Shown piece by piece: positions 43,306-52,538 of a stretch of DNA of 64,000 bases. Source of the DNA: Verrucomicrobiia bacterium (GTDB lineage Bacteria > Verrucomicrobiota > Verrucomicrobiia > JABWAM01); assembly GCA_020849895.1 (NCBI GenBank), contig JADZFN010000036.1, positions 1 to 64,000 on the forward strand, in the 5' to 3' direction. The first letter of the stretch is position 1. Each line of letters starts with the position of its first letter. Under the pieces are notes generated by a model. It was not told where the DNA came from. It saw nothing but the letters and a program-made list of their open reading frames with translations, and made no database searches. The position numbers and the translations under genes were made by a program.

Positions 43306-45732
43306 TCATTTCTTTTCAGCAGCGGCGGCGCCGGAGGCATCCTTGAACTCATCGCCGAACTGGAGGAGAAGCTCCTTGGGGATGAAGCGCGGTTTCCAGA
43401 CGCGGTCGTTGAGTTTGCCGCCAAGATGATACTCGAAAGGCTTCGTAAAGGGATCCAGAAGATAGCCGAGGAGAACCTTCCTCAGAAAGTGTCCCTGCAC
43501 GATGAAGTCGAGGGATTTGTCGAATTTGTAGTCGCCTTTCGCGGTCAGCGAGAGGATCCCCGCGTCAATATCCATCTCGATCACATGGACGCGTTCGTCG
43601 CCCACCGTGAAGCGGGCCGCGGCCTTTCGTGCGGTGTGCGTGCCGAGGACGGGGATGAACTTCGAAAGCTCGCCGAAAAGCGGAATCTTCCAAAGCACGC
43701 CGTCGGCAACGGTGACCTGCCCCGCGCCGCGCAGGTCGGCGGAGGAACGCATCGTCCCGTTCATCCGGGCGGCGCCGCTCATGAGGCCTTTGACGCCCTC
43801 GTAGTCCCAAAGCGCACGGGTGAGATGCTCGAAGTCCACGCGGTCGGTCTTGAGACGGAAAGCCCAGTCCTGTCGTGGAGTGGAAAAATCGAAGAGGGCG
43901 TCCCCTTCGAGAGCGCCGCCATAAAGCCCGGCGCGAAGCTGGGCGATTTCCAGGCTCTTTCCGCGAAAGCGGGCGGTCGCCGAGACGTTTGTTCCCTCGA
44001 ACCGCCAGACACCGAAGCGGCCGGCGCGCACGACGCGAGCCTCGAAATCGTCGGAGGCGCGGGAGGAGTCGAGGGCCATCGCGCCTTTCCACTCGACGAA
44101 CGGCGGAGTGAGGAAACGGTAATCGCGGAGAGCCTCTTCGACCTTCGGACCGAGGATGCGACTGAGCGGAGCGATATCCACGGAGGTCGTCAGCGCGACC
44201 TCGGCAACCTGCTTGTCGAAATCCAGGGTGAAATTTCCGACTACCCCTCCCTCGTCGCGCTGAAGGTCCACGCCGAGGAAGGTGAACCGGCGACCGTCGA
44301 ACCGGGCGCGCCCTTTCGCGGAACGGACGACGACGCCGTTGACGAACCACTCCTGCCAGTCAAAATCGCCCTCTGCATGGAGACCGTTCGGATCGCGCAC
44401 GTTCCAGGTTCCTGCGAGACGCACGAGAGGCGGTCGAGTGAAGCGCACACCGCGGAACCAGTTTTTTGGGCCGGGATAGAGAAGCTGCATGAAGCGCGAA
44501 ACATCCAAGGTGCTGGTCACATCGAAGGTTGCTGTGGCGGAAGCGGGATCAAAGGACACCGCGCCGATCATGCGGCCGGCGTCCTGGGCGACGAAGAAAC
44601 GCGGCGCCTCGATCGCGCCGCCGAGGAAGCGGAGGTCCATTTGCGCCTCGCGCCAAGTCTCGCCTCGCCAGGAAACGTTGCGAACGGCCGCATTTCCGTC
44701 CGCTTCGACGCTGCGCCAGATGCTCTCGGCTCGGGGATCGAGCGTGCCGCGCAGACGCGCCTCGATGCGCCCGTCCACTCTCGGCAGTTCGCCGCGGCCT
44801 TTCGCGGCGGCTTCCGCGCGATCCACGAACTCTCCAGGGACGAGGTCGGCCGAAAACTCGAAACGGGCGCGCCCTTCGCGGAGAGGCCACTCGGCCCAAA
44901 GCGTCGCGCGCCCTTCTTCGGTCTCGACGGAAAACCACTGGAGCGTGACGAGCCCGTCGCGGAGGATCACCTTCCCGTGAACGCGTGCGGCGCGCCAGAC
45001 GTCCCATGCAAAAGGGCGAGCGTCCAACCATCCTTCGAGCGAGGCGGCGGAAGAATTGGCGGGATCGAGATCTCCCCTCAACCGGAGGTCGAGGGGATGA
45101 TGAAAGGCGGCGAGGCGCGCCGCCCAGGCGCGCGCGGTCCGCCATCCGCCGGCCGCCGCCGGTGAGGCGGAAGCGACGCGCGCCTCCGAGGCGCCCGCAA
45201 GGACGAGGCGCCCCTCGAAACCGATCCGGATGCCCGGAATTTCCAACTCGGCGCGGCGGAGCTCGACGCGGCCGCCGCCGCCGAGCTTCACCGTCGCCTC
45301 GGCGCGCCGGATCTCGAGCGGCAATTCGCCGTCTCCAGAATCCAGCGTCACTCGTTCCGCCTCGGCGACGGCCTCGTTGAGCGCGAACCGTCCCGCGGCG
45401 AGGGACGCGAGGTTGACGTTGAACGACAGCATCTCCATACGCGCCCTCCAAGGGCGACCGCCCGAGGGGGTGTAAACGACCTCGCGCGCGACGATTCCGC
45501 GAAAGAGGTCCCAATGAAGAGATCGAAAAGTCAGCGCCACGCCCTGGCGATCGAGCTCGTGAACGACCGCGGCGCGCCATCGGCCCGGCAGGCCGTGAAA
45601 ATGCAGCCACGCCGCCGCGCTCACGGCCAAAAGGACGGCGAGCGCCGCCAACCGACGGAGGAGGCGGAGGATGAGGAAAGGACGTCGGGCGCGCACAGTC
45701 ACGCCTAGCGAAAGTTCCAGACCTTCACCCAA
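43306..45732 (-). CDS. AsmA-like envelope protein (808 aa)
   Basis: An N-terminal membrane helix (~25-43) is followed by a long beta-rich periplasmic region of the AsmA/YhdP/TamB kind. The C-terminal AsmA_2-like block is seen in QLRAGLYGGALEGDALFDF, GVKGLMSGAARMNGTM, and FIPVLGTHTARKAAARFTVG. Such proteins form hydrophobic grooves for lipid transfer between membranes. The first ~12 residues before the helix are doubtful and a later start is possible. It lies 108 bases upstream of thiE. Confidence 0.85.
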   Translation of the reverse strand: MGEGLELSLGVTVRARRPFLILRLLRRLAALAVLLAVSAAAWLHFHGLPGRWRAAVVHELDRQGVALTFRSLHWDLFRGIVAREVVYTPSGGRPWRARMEMLSFNVNLASLAAGRFALNEAVAEAERVTLDSGDGELPLEIRRAEATVKLGGGGRVELRRAELEIPGIRIGFEGRLVLAGASEARVASASPAAAGGWRTARAWAARLAAFHHPLDLRLRGDLDPANSSAASLEGWLDARPFAWDVWRAARVHGKVILRDGLVTLQWFSVETEEGRATLWAEWPLREGRARFEFSADLVPGEFVDRAEAAAKGRGELPRVDGRIEARLRGTLDPRAESIWRSVEADGNAAVRNVSWRGETWREAQMDLRFLGGAIEAPRFFVAQDAGRMIGAVSFDPASATATFDVTSTLDVSRFMQLLYPGPKNWFRGVRFTRPPLVRLAGTWNVRDPNGLHAEGDFDWQEWFVNGVVVRSAKGRARFDGRRFTFLGVDLQRDEGGVVGNFTLDFDKQVAEVALTTSVDIAPLSRILGPKVEEALRDYRFLTPPFVEWKGAMALDSSRASDDFEARVVRAGRFGVWRFEGTNVSATARFRGKSLEIAQLRAGLYGGALEGDALFDFSTPRQDWAFRLKTDRVDFEHLTRALWDYEGVKGLMSGAARMNGTMRSSADLRGAGQVTVADGVLWKIPLFGELSKFIPVLGTHTARKAAARFTVGDERVHVIEMDIDAGILSLTAKGDYKFDKSLDFIVQGHFLRKVLLGYLLDPFTKPFEYHLGGKLNDRVWKPRFIPKELLLQFGDEFKDASGAAAAEKK

Positions 45733-45772
45733 AGGTCAAACCGGAGGACGCCAGGTCCGGAACACCTTCTTG

Positions 45773-46204
45773 CTAATCGTTCACCCCGATCTCTGGCATC
45801 TCCATTTCGGAAGGCGGAGGCGATACGGAGGGCGCTGCGGATGGAGGCGACGCCGCGCGCAACCGCGATGGGGGACGCATTGTTCGAGCGCGGCGTCGCG
45901 CGCCTTTGCCTTTTCCGGGAACATACGCCTGACGTGGATGATTGGGCTGTTCCGGATGGAGAAACTCGAGGCGCCCGTCCGCAAGCAACCTCTTGAGCGC
46001 CGTATTCTGCAGATAGATGTCGTCGCGCCGCAGGTACCGGGAAATCTCCCGCAACGACTGCGGCTTCCAGGCGCAGAGGCGGACGATCAGGTTTTCAAGA
46101 TCGTGCGGAAGCACGCGGCGGTCCAGGGCGCGCAGTTCGGCCGACAACGGCGCCGGCATCGGAGCGTCGCCCTCCTCGGGAGGATGAGAAGGGAGGTTCG
46201 ACAT
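45773..46204 (-). CDS. Orphan RecG-type winged-helix protein (143 aa)
   Basis: From ATG 46204 (GGAGGGAC upstream). Residues ~37-95 (LENLIVRLCAWKPQSLREI, then SRYLRRDDIYLQNTALKRLL and HPEQPNHPRQAY) resemble the winged helix found C-terminally in some RecG-like/AlbA-type proteins, where it ends in the same PNHPxQAY. Here no helicase or AlbA part is attached. The tail is Arg/Pro/Ser-rich and disordered. It begins 17 bases after the TIM-barrel isomerase gene. Confidence 0.65.
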   Translation of the reverse strand: MSNLPSHPPEEGDAPMPAPLSAELRALDRRVLPHDLENLIVRLCAWKPQSLREISRYLRRDDIYLQNTALKRLLADGRLEFLHPEQPNHPRQAYVPGKGKGARRRARTMRPPSRLRAASPPSAAPSVSPPPSEMEMPEIGVND

Positions 46205-46221
46205 GTCCCTCCACAAAACCG

Positions 46222-47100
46222 TCAGGCCTGGTCGAGCCAGCGCGCGAGGTGCGCCATGCAAACCCGACTGGCCGGCTCTCCGTTCGCCGAAAAGGCGTAG
46301 CCCGCGGGGAGATGTTGCTCTTCGGCGGAGAGCGCCTTTTGTCGCCAATGGGTTTCGAGGGAGATCCACCCCTCGAACCCCTCTTTCTTCAACGCCGCGA
46401 TCTGCGCGGGATGATCCACCTGTCCCTGCCCCAACTCGACGCAATGTTGCGGCTCTCTCCCGCCCTCTTTCTTCGCGTCCTTGACGTGATAGTGGATCAC
46501 GCGTCCCGCAACGCGCGGGTAATCGTCTTTCACGACGTCGCCCGAGCCCGGCATGAAGACGATGTTGCACGGATCCCAGACCACCCCGACCGATGGATCG
46601 CCGAGCTGCGCGAGGAAATCCCGTGTCTCCGCCCCGCTTGCCACCATGGTCGTGTATTCGTTCTCCAAGCCGATCGCCACCTTCGCCTGGCGCGCCAGCT
46701 CGATCAGCGGCGGAAAATGATCGGCGGCATGCCGCAGGTCGTCGCGGGTCGAAGGGGTGTTCTTCCGCAGAAACGCGAACACCCGCACGAGACCGCTGCC
46801 CAGCGCATGCGCGGCGTCGAGGCTGCGCTTGAAAATGTCTATGTGCTCGCGCACTTGCGCGGGTTGGTCCGCTTCGCATTTGAAGACGGGACTGGCGCAA
46901 CAAGGCAGCTTGAGCCCCGAAGCGTCGGCCCGGCTGCGGATCTGTTTCAGATCGGTGGGCGTCAGGTCCTTGAAGGCGCGTCCGAACATGCTGCGGATTT
47001 CGAGCCCGTCGAGACGAAAGTCGCGCGCAAACGCGAGGACCTTGTCGAGTTCTTGAGAGACTTCATCCGTGATGATCGCGAGGGGAAAGGGTCTGGGCAT
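46222..47100 (-). CDS. Sugar phosphate isomerase/epimerase-like TIM-barrel protein (292 aa)
   Basis: An IolE/hexulose-epimerase-like barrel: AIITDEVSQELDK, LDGLEIRSMFGR, LVRVFAFLR, VAIGLENEYTTMV (metal Glu), VVWDPCNIVFMPG (Asp), GRVIHYHVKDAK (His/Lys) and GWISLETHWR. Metal-binding residues are complete. The exact substrate is unknown. The start is ATG 47100, since the six residues before it are not family-like. It is divergent from the DUF2513 gene. Confidence 0.85.
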   Translation of the reverse strand: MPRPFPLAIITDEVSQELDKVLAFARDFRLDGLEIRSMFGRAFKDLTPTDLKQIRSRADASGLKLPCCASPVFKCEADQPAQVREHIDIFKRSLDAAHALGSGLVRVFAFLRKNTPSTRDDLRHAADHFPPLIELARQAKVAIGLENEYTTMVASGAETRDFLAQLGDPSVGVVWDPCNIVFMPGSGDVVKDDYPRVAGRVIHYHVKDAKKEGGREPQHCVELGQGQVDHPAQIAALKKEGFEGWISLETHWRQKALSAEEQHLPAGYAFSANGEPASRVCMAHLARWLDQA

Positions 47101-47211
47101 GGAGACAAGGTATAGCAACCCCGTCTGTGCGTGGCAACGGCAGGACGCCGACCGGGCAGACAGGGCTTGGCGAAAAGACGCTCGAGGGTTAGGCTCCCTT
47201 CAGGTTATCCC

Positions 47212-47580
47212 ATGAAACCGGACATGAAGATCGTGCGCAGCATCCTTCTCGGCCTCGAGAGGGACGGTGCGTTGCTCGGACGGTTCCCGCCCGCCGCGAC
47301 GGAGCACTGCCTCCTGCTCTGGGAAGCCGGCCTCATCGAACAAGGGCTCCCGTCGGAAGCCGCCGTGCGCGGCTCGGGGATGATGGGCTGGCGCAACGCG
47401 ACGATCACTCCGCGCGGAACCTGCGCGCTCAACTCCCTTCGCGAAGAGGAGAATCTCCGCCTCGTGCAACAGCACGCCGACGCGCTCGGGGCGCATGCGA
47501 CGTTCGCCCAACTCAAAATCTTTCTCCAGCAAGTGGCCAACTGGGGAACGCCGCCGGCGTCTTCCGGGAAAGGCGCCTGA
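47212..47580 (+). CDS. DUF2513-like protein (122 aa)
   Basis: The opening KPDMKIVRSILLGLE, then EHCLLLWEAGLIEQG and ITPRGTCALNSLREEENL follow the DUF2513 pattern (a small winged-helix-like protein often found in prophages). The function is not known. Start ATG 47212; a longer frame begins upstream but is not supported. The last ten residues are Gly/Ser. Confidence 0.65.
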   Translation: MKPDMKIVRSILLGLERDGALLGRFPPAATEHCLLLWEAGLIEQGLPSEAAVRGSGMMGWRNATITPRGTCALNSLREEENLRLVQQHADALGAHATFAQLKIFLQQVANWGTPPASSGKGA

Positions 47581-47693
47581 AAGGCGGCTCTGGTCACAGC
47601 GGAAGGAACGACGGCGAGGCGAGACGCTCCGCGTGCGAAGGCGGCATGAGAGCCGCATCGGGTTTTGCTGCAAAATCATCCTCGGCGAAGTTC

Positions 47694-48239
47694 ATGAGCG
47701 AAATAAAAATGAAAGAGGAGGAGACGGTCGCCCCTCTCCATTCCGAGTCCGTGGCGAACGCGCGGGCGCCGGGGTGGATCCGTCTCCTCGCCACGGGGTT
47801 CGGCGCGGGCTATCTGCCGATCGGCCCCGGAAGCTGGGGGACTTTTCCGGGGATGCTCCTCTGCTGGGCGCTGCAGCCGCTTCCCGCGTGGGGTTATCTG
47901 GCGGCTGCCGTCGCGCTCGGATTGGCCGCCGTTCCCCTCGCCACCGCGGGAGAACGTCACTTCGGACGAAAAGATCCCGGAGAAGTGGTCATTGACGAAA
48001 TTGTCGCGTTCCCGATTACGATGTGGCTCGTCCCTCTCAGTCTCGGGACGCTCGCCGCCGGCTTCTTCCTCAATCGCCTCATGGACACGCTCAAGCTCTG
48101 GCCGTGCCACCGCCTGCAGTCGCTGCCCGGCGGCTGGGGAATCCTCCTCGACGACCTCGTCGCGGCGGGGCAATCCTGCCTCCTGATGCATGCGACGCTC
48201 TTTTTCTGGCCGGAGCTCCGGAGCTTCCATGGGTTTTGA
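47694..48239 (+). CDS. pgpA: Phosphatidylglycerophosphatase A
   Basis: Dephosphorylates phosphatidylglycerol phosphate. The signature is intact: GFGAGYLPIGPGSWGTFPG, then GRKDPGEVVIDEIVAFPI (metal-binding Asp/Glu) and LPGGWGILLDDLVAAG. Several membrane helices are present, and the protein is 181 residues from ATG 47694 (ATG 47709 is also possible). mqnC starts 30 bases later. Confidence 0.93.
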   Translation: MSEIKMKEEETVAPLHSESVANARAPGWIRLLATGFGAGYLPIGPGSWGTFPGMLLCWALQPLPAWGYLAAAVALGLAAVPLATAGERHFGRKDPGEVVIDEIVAFPITMWLVPLSLGTLAAGFFLNRLMDTLKLWPCHRLQSLPGGWGILLDDLVAAGQSCLLMHATLFFWPELRSFHGF

Positions 48240-48269
48240 CAGCGCTGAAAATCGCGTAGATTGGAGCTC

Positions 48270-49370
48270 ATGACCCGCGCCGCGCTCGACGACCTTTGTC
48301 GCAAAACACTCGAAGGCGCCCGCCTCTCGGGCGAGGAAGCGCTCGCGCTCGAAGCCGGGCTGCCTCTCACCGAACTCGGCGCGCTCGCCCACGCGCGGCG
48401 GCGAATGAAGAAAGCGAACGCCTACGGCGGACGGGGCAACGAGATCGTCACCTACCTCGTGGACCGGAATATCAACTACACGAACGTTTGCGACGTGTAC
48501 TGCAAGTTCTGCGCGTTCTACCGAGTCGAGGGCGCCGACGACGCCTACGTGATCACCCACGAGGAACTCGGGAAAAAAGTGGAGGAACTCGTCGCCCTTG
48601 GCGGCAACCAGATCCTGCTCCAGGGGGGGCATCACCCGAAGCTCGGTCTCGATTTCTACCTCGAGATGCTCGGCTTCCTGCGCGCAAAATTCCCCGGCGT
48701 AAACGTCCACGGCTTTTCGCCGCCTGAGTTCAACCATTTCAGCGAGGTCTTCAAGATGCCGGTGCCCGAGGTGATCCAACGCTTCAAGGAAGCGGGGCTC
48801 GGCTCGATCCCCGGCGGCGGAGGCGAGATCCTCGTGGACCACGTCCGTCGGCGCATCGCCCCGCTCAAGTGCGACACGAATGCGTGGCTGTCGGTCATGC
48901 GCGAGGCGCACCGCCTCGGGTTGCGCTCCTCGGCGACGATGATGTTCGGCCATGTCGAGACCGCCGCCGACCGCGTCGAACACCTCCAACGGTTGCGCGA
49001 TCTCCAGGATGAAACGAACGGATTCACCGCCTTTATCTGCTGGACCTTTCAGGAGGAAAACACGAGGCTCCGCGCGGAACCCGCCGGCGCTCACGCCTAC
49101 CTTCGCACGCAGGCCCTCGCCCGCATCTTTCTCGACAACTTCGATAACGTGCAGGCGTCGTGGGTCACCCAGGGGGCGAAGATCGGCCAGGTCGCGCTCC
49201 AATACGGCGCGAACGACTTCGGTTCGACGATGCTCGAAGAAAACGTCGTCTCCTCGGCCGGCGCGTCTTGGCGGATGACCCTTCCCGAGATGCGCCGCTT
49301 GATCGCCGACCTCGGGTATGCGCCGCGGCAGCGCGACAATTGGTATCGCCTCGTGGACCTACCCGCCTGA
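48270..49370 (+). CDS. mqnC: Dehypoxanthine futalosine cyclase (radical SAM)
   Basis: The third step of the futalosine menaquinone pathway. Radical-SAM cluster C74-x3-C78-x2-C81 (TNVCDVYCKFCAFYR), then LGGNQILLQGGHHPKLGL, HGFSPPEFNHFS and LGSIPGGGGEILVD, all diagnostic for MqnC against MqnE. 366 residues from ATG 48270, with TGGAG just upstream; the TTG at 48261 is less likely. It indicates respiration with menaquinone made by this route. The other mqn genes are not in the window. The 3' end overlaps the convergent CDF gene by 12 bases. Confidence 0.94.
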   Translation: MTRAALDDLCRKTLEGARLSGEEALALEAGLPLTELGALAHARRRMKKANAYGGRGNEIVTYLVDRNINYTNVCDVYCKFCAFYRVEGADDAYVITHEELGKKVEELVALGGNQILLQGGHHPKLGLDFYLEMLGFLRAKFPGVNVHGFSPPEFNHFSEVFKMPVPEVIQRFKEAGLGSIPGGGGEILVDHVRRRIAPLKCDTNAWLSVMREAHRLGLRSSATMMFGHVETAADRVEHLQRLRDLQDETNGFTAFICWTFQEENTRLRAEPAGAHAYLRTQALARIFLDNFDNVQASWVTQGAKIGQVALQYGANDFGSTMLEENVVSSAGASWRMTLPEMRRLIADLGYAPRQRDNWYRLVDLPA

Positions 49371-50267
49371 AGCGCCCTGGGCCGTCGCACCGGGTTTCTC
49401 ACACGCCGGCATGCGCGTCTGGTGGCGGATCGTCACTTCAGCGACCTGGGGATAGGCCTGCTTGATGCGCGCGATGACGGCGTTCTCGATCTCGAAGGTG
49501 CGCTGGGAGGAAAGCTTCGGAGAGACCACGATATGGAGGTCCACGTGCACGTTCGTCGGCGTGCCGTGAGAACGCACCATGTGGCAGTTGCGCACCCCTT
49601 CGATCTCCTCGACGAGATGACGAATTGGCAGCGGATCGAGGCGTCGGGCGTCGCTGAGCGTCATCGCCGAATCGCGGACGATCCCGTAGGCGGCCCAGAG
49701 GATCAACCCCACAATGGCCACTGCCGACACGGTGTCCATCCAGTACCACTCGAAGAACGCGGCGAACATGGCCACGAGCGCCAGCGCGGTCGCCAGCACG
49801 TCGGACTTCGTATGCTCGGCGTCCGCGAGGAGGAGCGGGTTCTGGAGTTTTCGCCCCCAGTGCCGTTCGTAGAGAGCGACCATGATGTTCACGCCGATCA
49901 ATCCCACCATTCCCGCGAGGACCCAGGCGTTGACCTCGGGGAGCTTCACCGGATGCACGATCCGCTGCCATGCGCCCGTGAGGATTTCCCAAGCCGCAAG
50001 GCAGAGCAGCGCCGAAATCCCCATCGCGCCCAGGGTCTCGAACTTGCGGTGCCCGTAGGGATGATCCTCATCAGGCGGTTGCTCGGCGATGCGCAGCGCC
50101 ACCAATGCGATGACATTCGAGCTGCCGTCCATGAGGGAATGGAGACCGTCGGAAAAGATGCTCAACGAATGCGTCCACGCCGCAAAAACGAACTTGGCCG
50201 CCGCGACCGCCAGATTCAGCGCAAGCGTCACCCAAAAGATGCGTTTGACGATGCGGGAAGCGTCCAT
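49359..50267 (-). CDS. Cation diffusion facilitator transporter (302 aa)
   Basis: Six membrane segments and the CDF metal site: SLSIFSDGLHSLMDGSSN in helix 2 (His/Asp) and ADAEHTKSDVLAT in helix 5 (Asp/His/Asp). DEDHPYGHRKFETLG is the family motif after helix 2, and the C-terminal cytosolic domain has VHVDLHIVVSP. It exports divalent metals such as Zn, Fe or Mn. The His/Asp pattern is FieF/MntE-like but does not settle which metal. Confidence 0.92.
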   Translation of the reverse strand: MDASRIVKRIFWVTLALNLAVAAAKFVFAAWTHSLSIFSDGLHSLMDGSSNVIALVALRIAEQPPDEDHPYGHRKFETLGAMGISALLCLAAWEILTGAWQRIVHPVKLPEVNAWVLAGMVGLIGVNIMVALYERHWGRKLQNPLLLADAEHTKSDVLATALALVAMFAAFFEWYWMDTVSAVAIVGLILWAAYGIVRDSAMTLSDARRLDPLPIRHLVEEIEGVRNCHMVRSHGTPTNVHVDLHIVVSPKLSSQRTFEIENAVIARIKQAYPQVAEVTIRHQTRMPACEKPGATAQGASGG

Positions 50268-50352
50268 GGCGGGCCCTCTTCATATCCGACGGCAGGCGCC
50301 CCTCGCAAATTCCAAAAGGCGAGAGATACGACGATGCGCCAGAGACATCGTC

Positions 50353-51744
50353 CTACGCCGCCTTCGGCAGCACCTCGATCTCGCTGCCGCATTTCGAGCA
50401 GCGGACCTGCGTTCCCAGAAAACCTGGGCTGAGTTGCATCACGCGCCCGCAGGCGCAGCGGAAGGATTCCCAGCCGCTCCCCTGCCGCTGGAATTGGAGG
50501 CGGCGGGGCGCGGCGGGCGCGTCCGATCCCGGAGGCGCTTCGGTCGAGACCGAGGAAGCCTCGGGAACGGGCAGCCGCGCGCCGCAACGGAGGCACCGGA
50601 TGCTCGATGCCCCGTGGCTCGCGGGGACGCGCGTCTCCAGCCCGCAGCCGCAGACGACCGGAACATAGCCGCTAAGAACAGCAGAGGCATCGCGCGCCGC
50701 CCGCCCGCCGAGGAGAGGTCCTTCTCCCGAAGCCTCGCGCTTCTCGAACGCGGGCGCTTCCGCGAGAGAGCGCGCTCCGATCACGCTTCCCCCGTGCGCC
50801 GCGGCGTAAGCGGCCGCATAATCCGCAAGCGACGCCCCCGCCATCCCCCGGAGGATGCGCACGCGCTCGTCGGTCGGCGGATGCGTCGAGAACAATCCCT
50901 GGACGCCAGATGCCGCCTGAAACGGGTTGACGATGAACATCGGTGCGGTGGTCCGGCTTGCAAACGCCACCTGCATCGACGACGCCGAAATCTTCTCGAG
51001 CGCCGAAGCCAGTCCCTCGGGGTAACGCGTGAACTGCGCGCCGGAGGCGTCGGCAAGATGCTCCCGCCGCCTCGAGCACGCGAAATACAGGATCTGGGCG
51101 ACGAGGGGACCCAGGATCGCGAAGATCAGCGCGAGAATCAGGAACGCTGCCTGGGCCTGCCCTCCGCCCCGCGAACTGGAGCGTTCCCGTCCCGTTCTTC
51201 CCAAACGGATCGTGCGCGTCAACAGATCCGAAAGGATCACGATCGTGCCCAGCATCACCGCCGCGAGCGTCATGAACTGGACGTCGCGGTTGCGAATGTG
51301 TCCGATCTCGTGGGCTAGGACCCCCTGGAGCTCGTCGCGATTCAGGCGCTGGAGAAGCCCCGTGGTGACCGCTACTGCGCACTTCTCCGGCGATCTTCCG
51401 ATCGCGAAGGCGTTGGGCGCGGGGTCCGTCACGAGCAGGATCCGCGGTGGAGTCGCCAATCCCGCCGCGATCTGCATTTCCTCGACGAGGTTGTGAAGCC
51501 GCGGAATTTCCTCGCGACTCACCTCGTGCACCGGGACCCCCTGCAGCACGACCGATTCCGCCGCGCCGAAGTAAATCCCCGCCTGCACCGCGAGAATTAG
51601 CCCCGCAACCGCGAGGCCGGCGAGGCCGCCGCCGCGCGGGGCAAACGCCTCGCCGGCGAAAAACCCGAGACCGGCAAGCACCATCGCCATCGCGGCCACC
51701 AGCATCCGTGAACGCCGGCGGTTAGCCTGAATCTGTTCCCACAT
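50353..51744 (-). CDS. M48 membrane metalloprotease with C-terminal zinc ribbons (463 aa)
   Basis: An HtpX-like protease: two N-terminal membrane helices (~12-33, 42-62), zinc site HEIGH (H145, E146, H149), third ligand in RRREHLADASG, and two further helices (~160-175 and ~205-230). After residue ~335 comes an extension with two zinc-ribbon-like units: VCGCGLETRV...IRCLRCGARL and FRCACGRVMQL...VRCSKCGSEI. The family degrades damaged membrane proteins. The ribbons may bind substrate or DNA/protein partners, which is an inference. It lies 132 bases after lemA, a partner gene in many genomes. Confidence 0.9.
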   Translation of the reverse strand: MWEQIQANRRRSRMLVAAMAMVLAGLGFFAGEAFAPRGGGLAGLAVAGLILAVQAGIYFGAAESVVLQGVPVHEVSREEIPRLHNLVEEMQIAAGLATPPRILLVTDPAPNAFAIGRSPEKCAVAVTTGLLQRLNRDELQGVLAHEIGHIRNRDVQFMTLAAVMLGTIVILSDLLTRTIRLGRTGRERSSSRGGGQAQAAFLILALIFAILGPLVAQILYFACSRRREHLADASGAQFTRYPEGLASALEKISASSMQVAFASRTTAPMFIVNPFQAASGVQGLFSTHPPTDERVRILRGMAGASLADYAAAYAAAHGGSVIGARSLAEAPAFEKREASGEGPLLGGRAARDASAVLSGYVPVVCGCGLETRVPASHGASSIRCLRCGARLPVPEASSVSTEAPPGSDAPAAPRRLQFQRQGSGWESFRCACGRVMQLSPGFLGTQVRCSKCGSEIEVLPKAA

Positions 51745-51876
51745 GGCGGAAAGGCCGCGGTCAGCCGGGCGATACGGCGCTCGAAACAGCGCCTCGGCCG
51801 TCCCCAGCGCCCAGCCGGCGCCGTTTCGATTTGTGGGAGGCGTGGCTCACGCCGAAGCGGAAGAGGCTCGTCGCCG

Positions 51877-52446
51877 CTAAAATTGGATCTTCGGCGCCGC
51901 GCGTTCGGCATCCGCGGCGACTTCGAAAAAGTCGCGGCGAACGAAGTGGAAAATCCCCGCAATAAGGTTGACCGGAAAACTCTCGATGCGCGTATTGTAA
52001 GTCATCGTGCTGTCGTTGAAGAACTGACGGGCGAACGCGATCTTGTTCTCCGTCGAGGCGACTTCCTCCTGAAGCTGCATGAAATTCTGGTTCGCCTTGA
52101 GCTCGGGATAAGCCTCCGAGACGGCGAAGAGGGTCTTCAGAGTCGAGGAAAGCATGTTCTCGGCTTCGGCGCGCGCCTTCACGCCGCTCGCGTTCATCGC
52201 CATGTTGCGCGCCTGGGTGACCTTTTCGAAGGTCCCCTGTTCGTGCTTCGCGTAACCGCGGACGGTTTCCATGAGGTTCGGGATGAGGTCGTGCCGCCGC
52301 TTGAGCTGCACGTCAATTTGCGCCCAGGCGTTCTCGATCTGATTGCGCAGGCGGACCAACGCGTTGTAGGTCCCAGCCACCCAGAGCAGCGTCAGGACGA
52401 GGATGGCCACGAAAATGACGGCAATCACGGCGAAGGCGGAGATCAT
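51877..52446 (-). CDS. lemA: LemA-family membrane protein (189 aa)
   Basis: One N-terminal membrane helix (VIAVIFVAILVLTLLWVAG) then the LemA helical domain: YNALVRLRNQIENAWAQIDV, LKRRHDLIPNLMETVRGYA, TQARNMAMNA, LFAVSEAYPELKANQNF, and FFNDSTMTYNTRIESFP. Its function is unclear. It commonly neighbours HtpX-like proteases, as here. I start at ATG 52446; the longer frame adds unrelated residues from an adjacent shadow. Confidence 0.94.
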   Translation of the reverse strand: MISAFAVIAVIFVAILVLTLLWVAGTYNALVRLRNQIENAWAQIDVQLKRRHDLIPNLMETVRGYAKHEQGTFEKVTQARNMAMNASGVKARAEAENMLSSTLKTLFAVSEAYPELKANQNFMQLQEEVASTENKIAFARQFFNDSTMTYNTRIESFPVNLIAGIFHFVRRDFFEVAADAERAAPKIQF

Positions 52447-52538
52447 GGAGGCAATTCCGGTGAAGGGTTCTACGGAAAGTTCCCTGAAGACGGCGATCCT
52501 CCCGCAGCATCCCCGCGCAGCGCAAGCCAAAACGCCGA

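Noticed and set aside
42541-45165. 874-residue plus-strand open frame opposite thiE and the AsmA-like gene
   Set aside because: Antisense shadow; the minus-strand genes carry clear family motifs while this frame has none.
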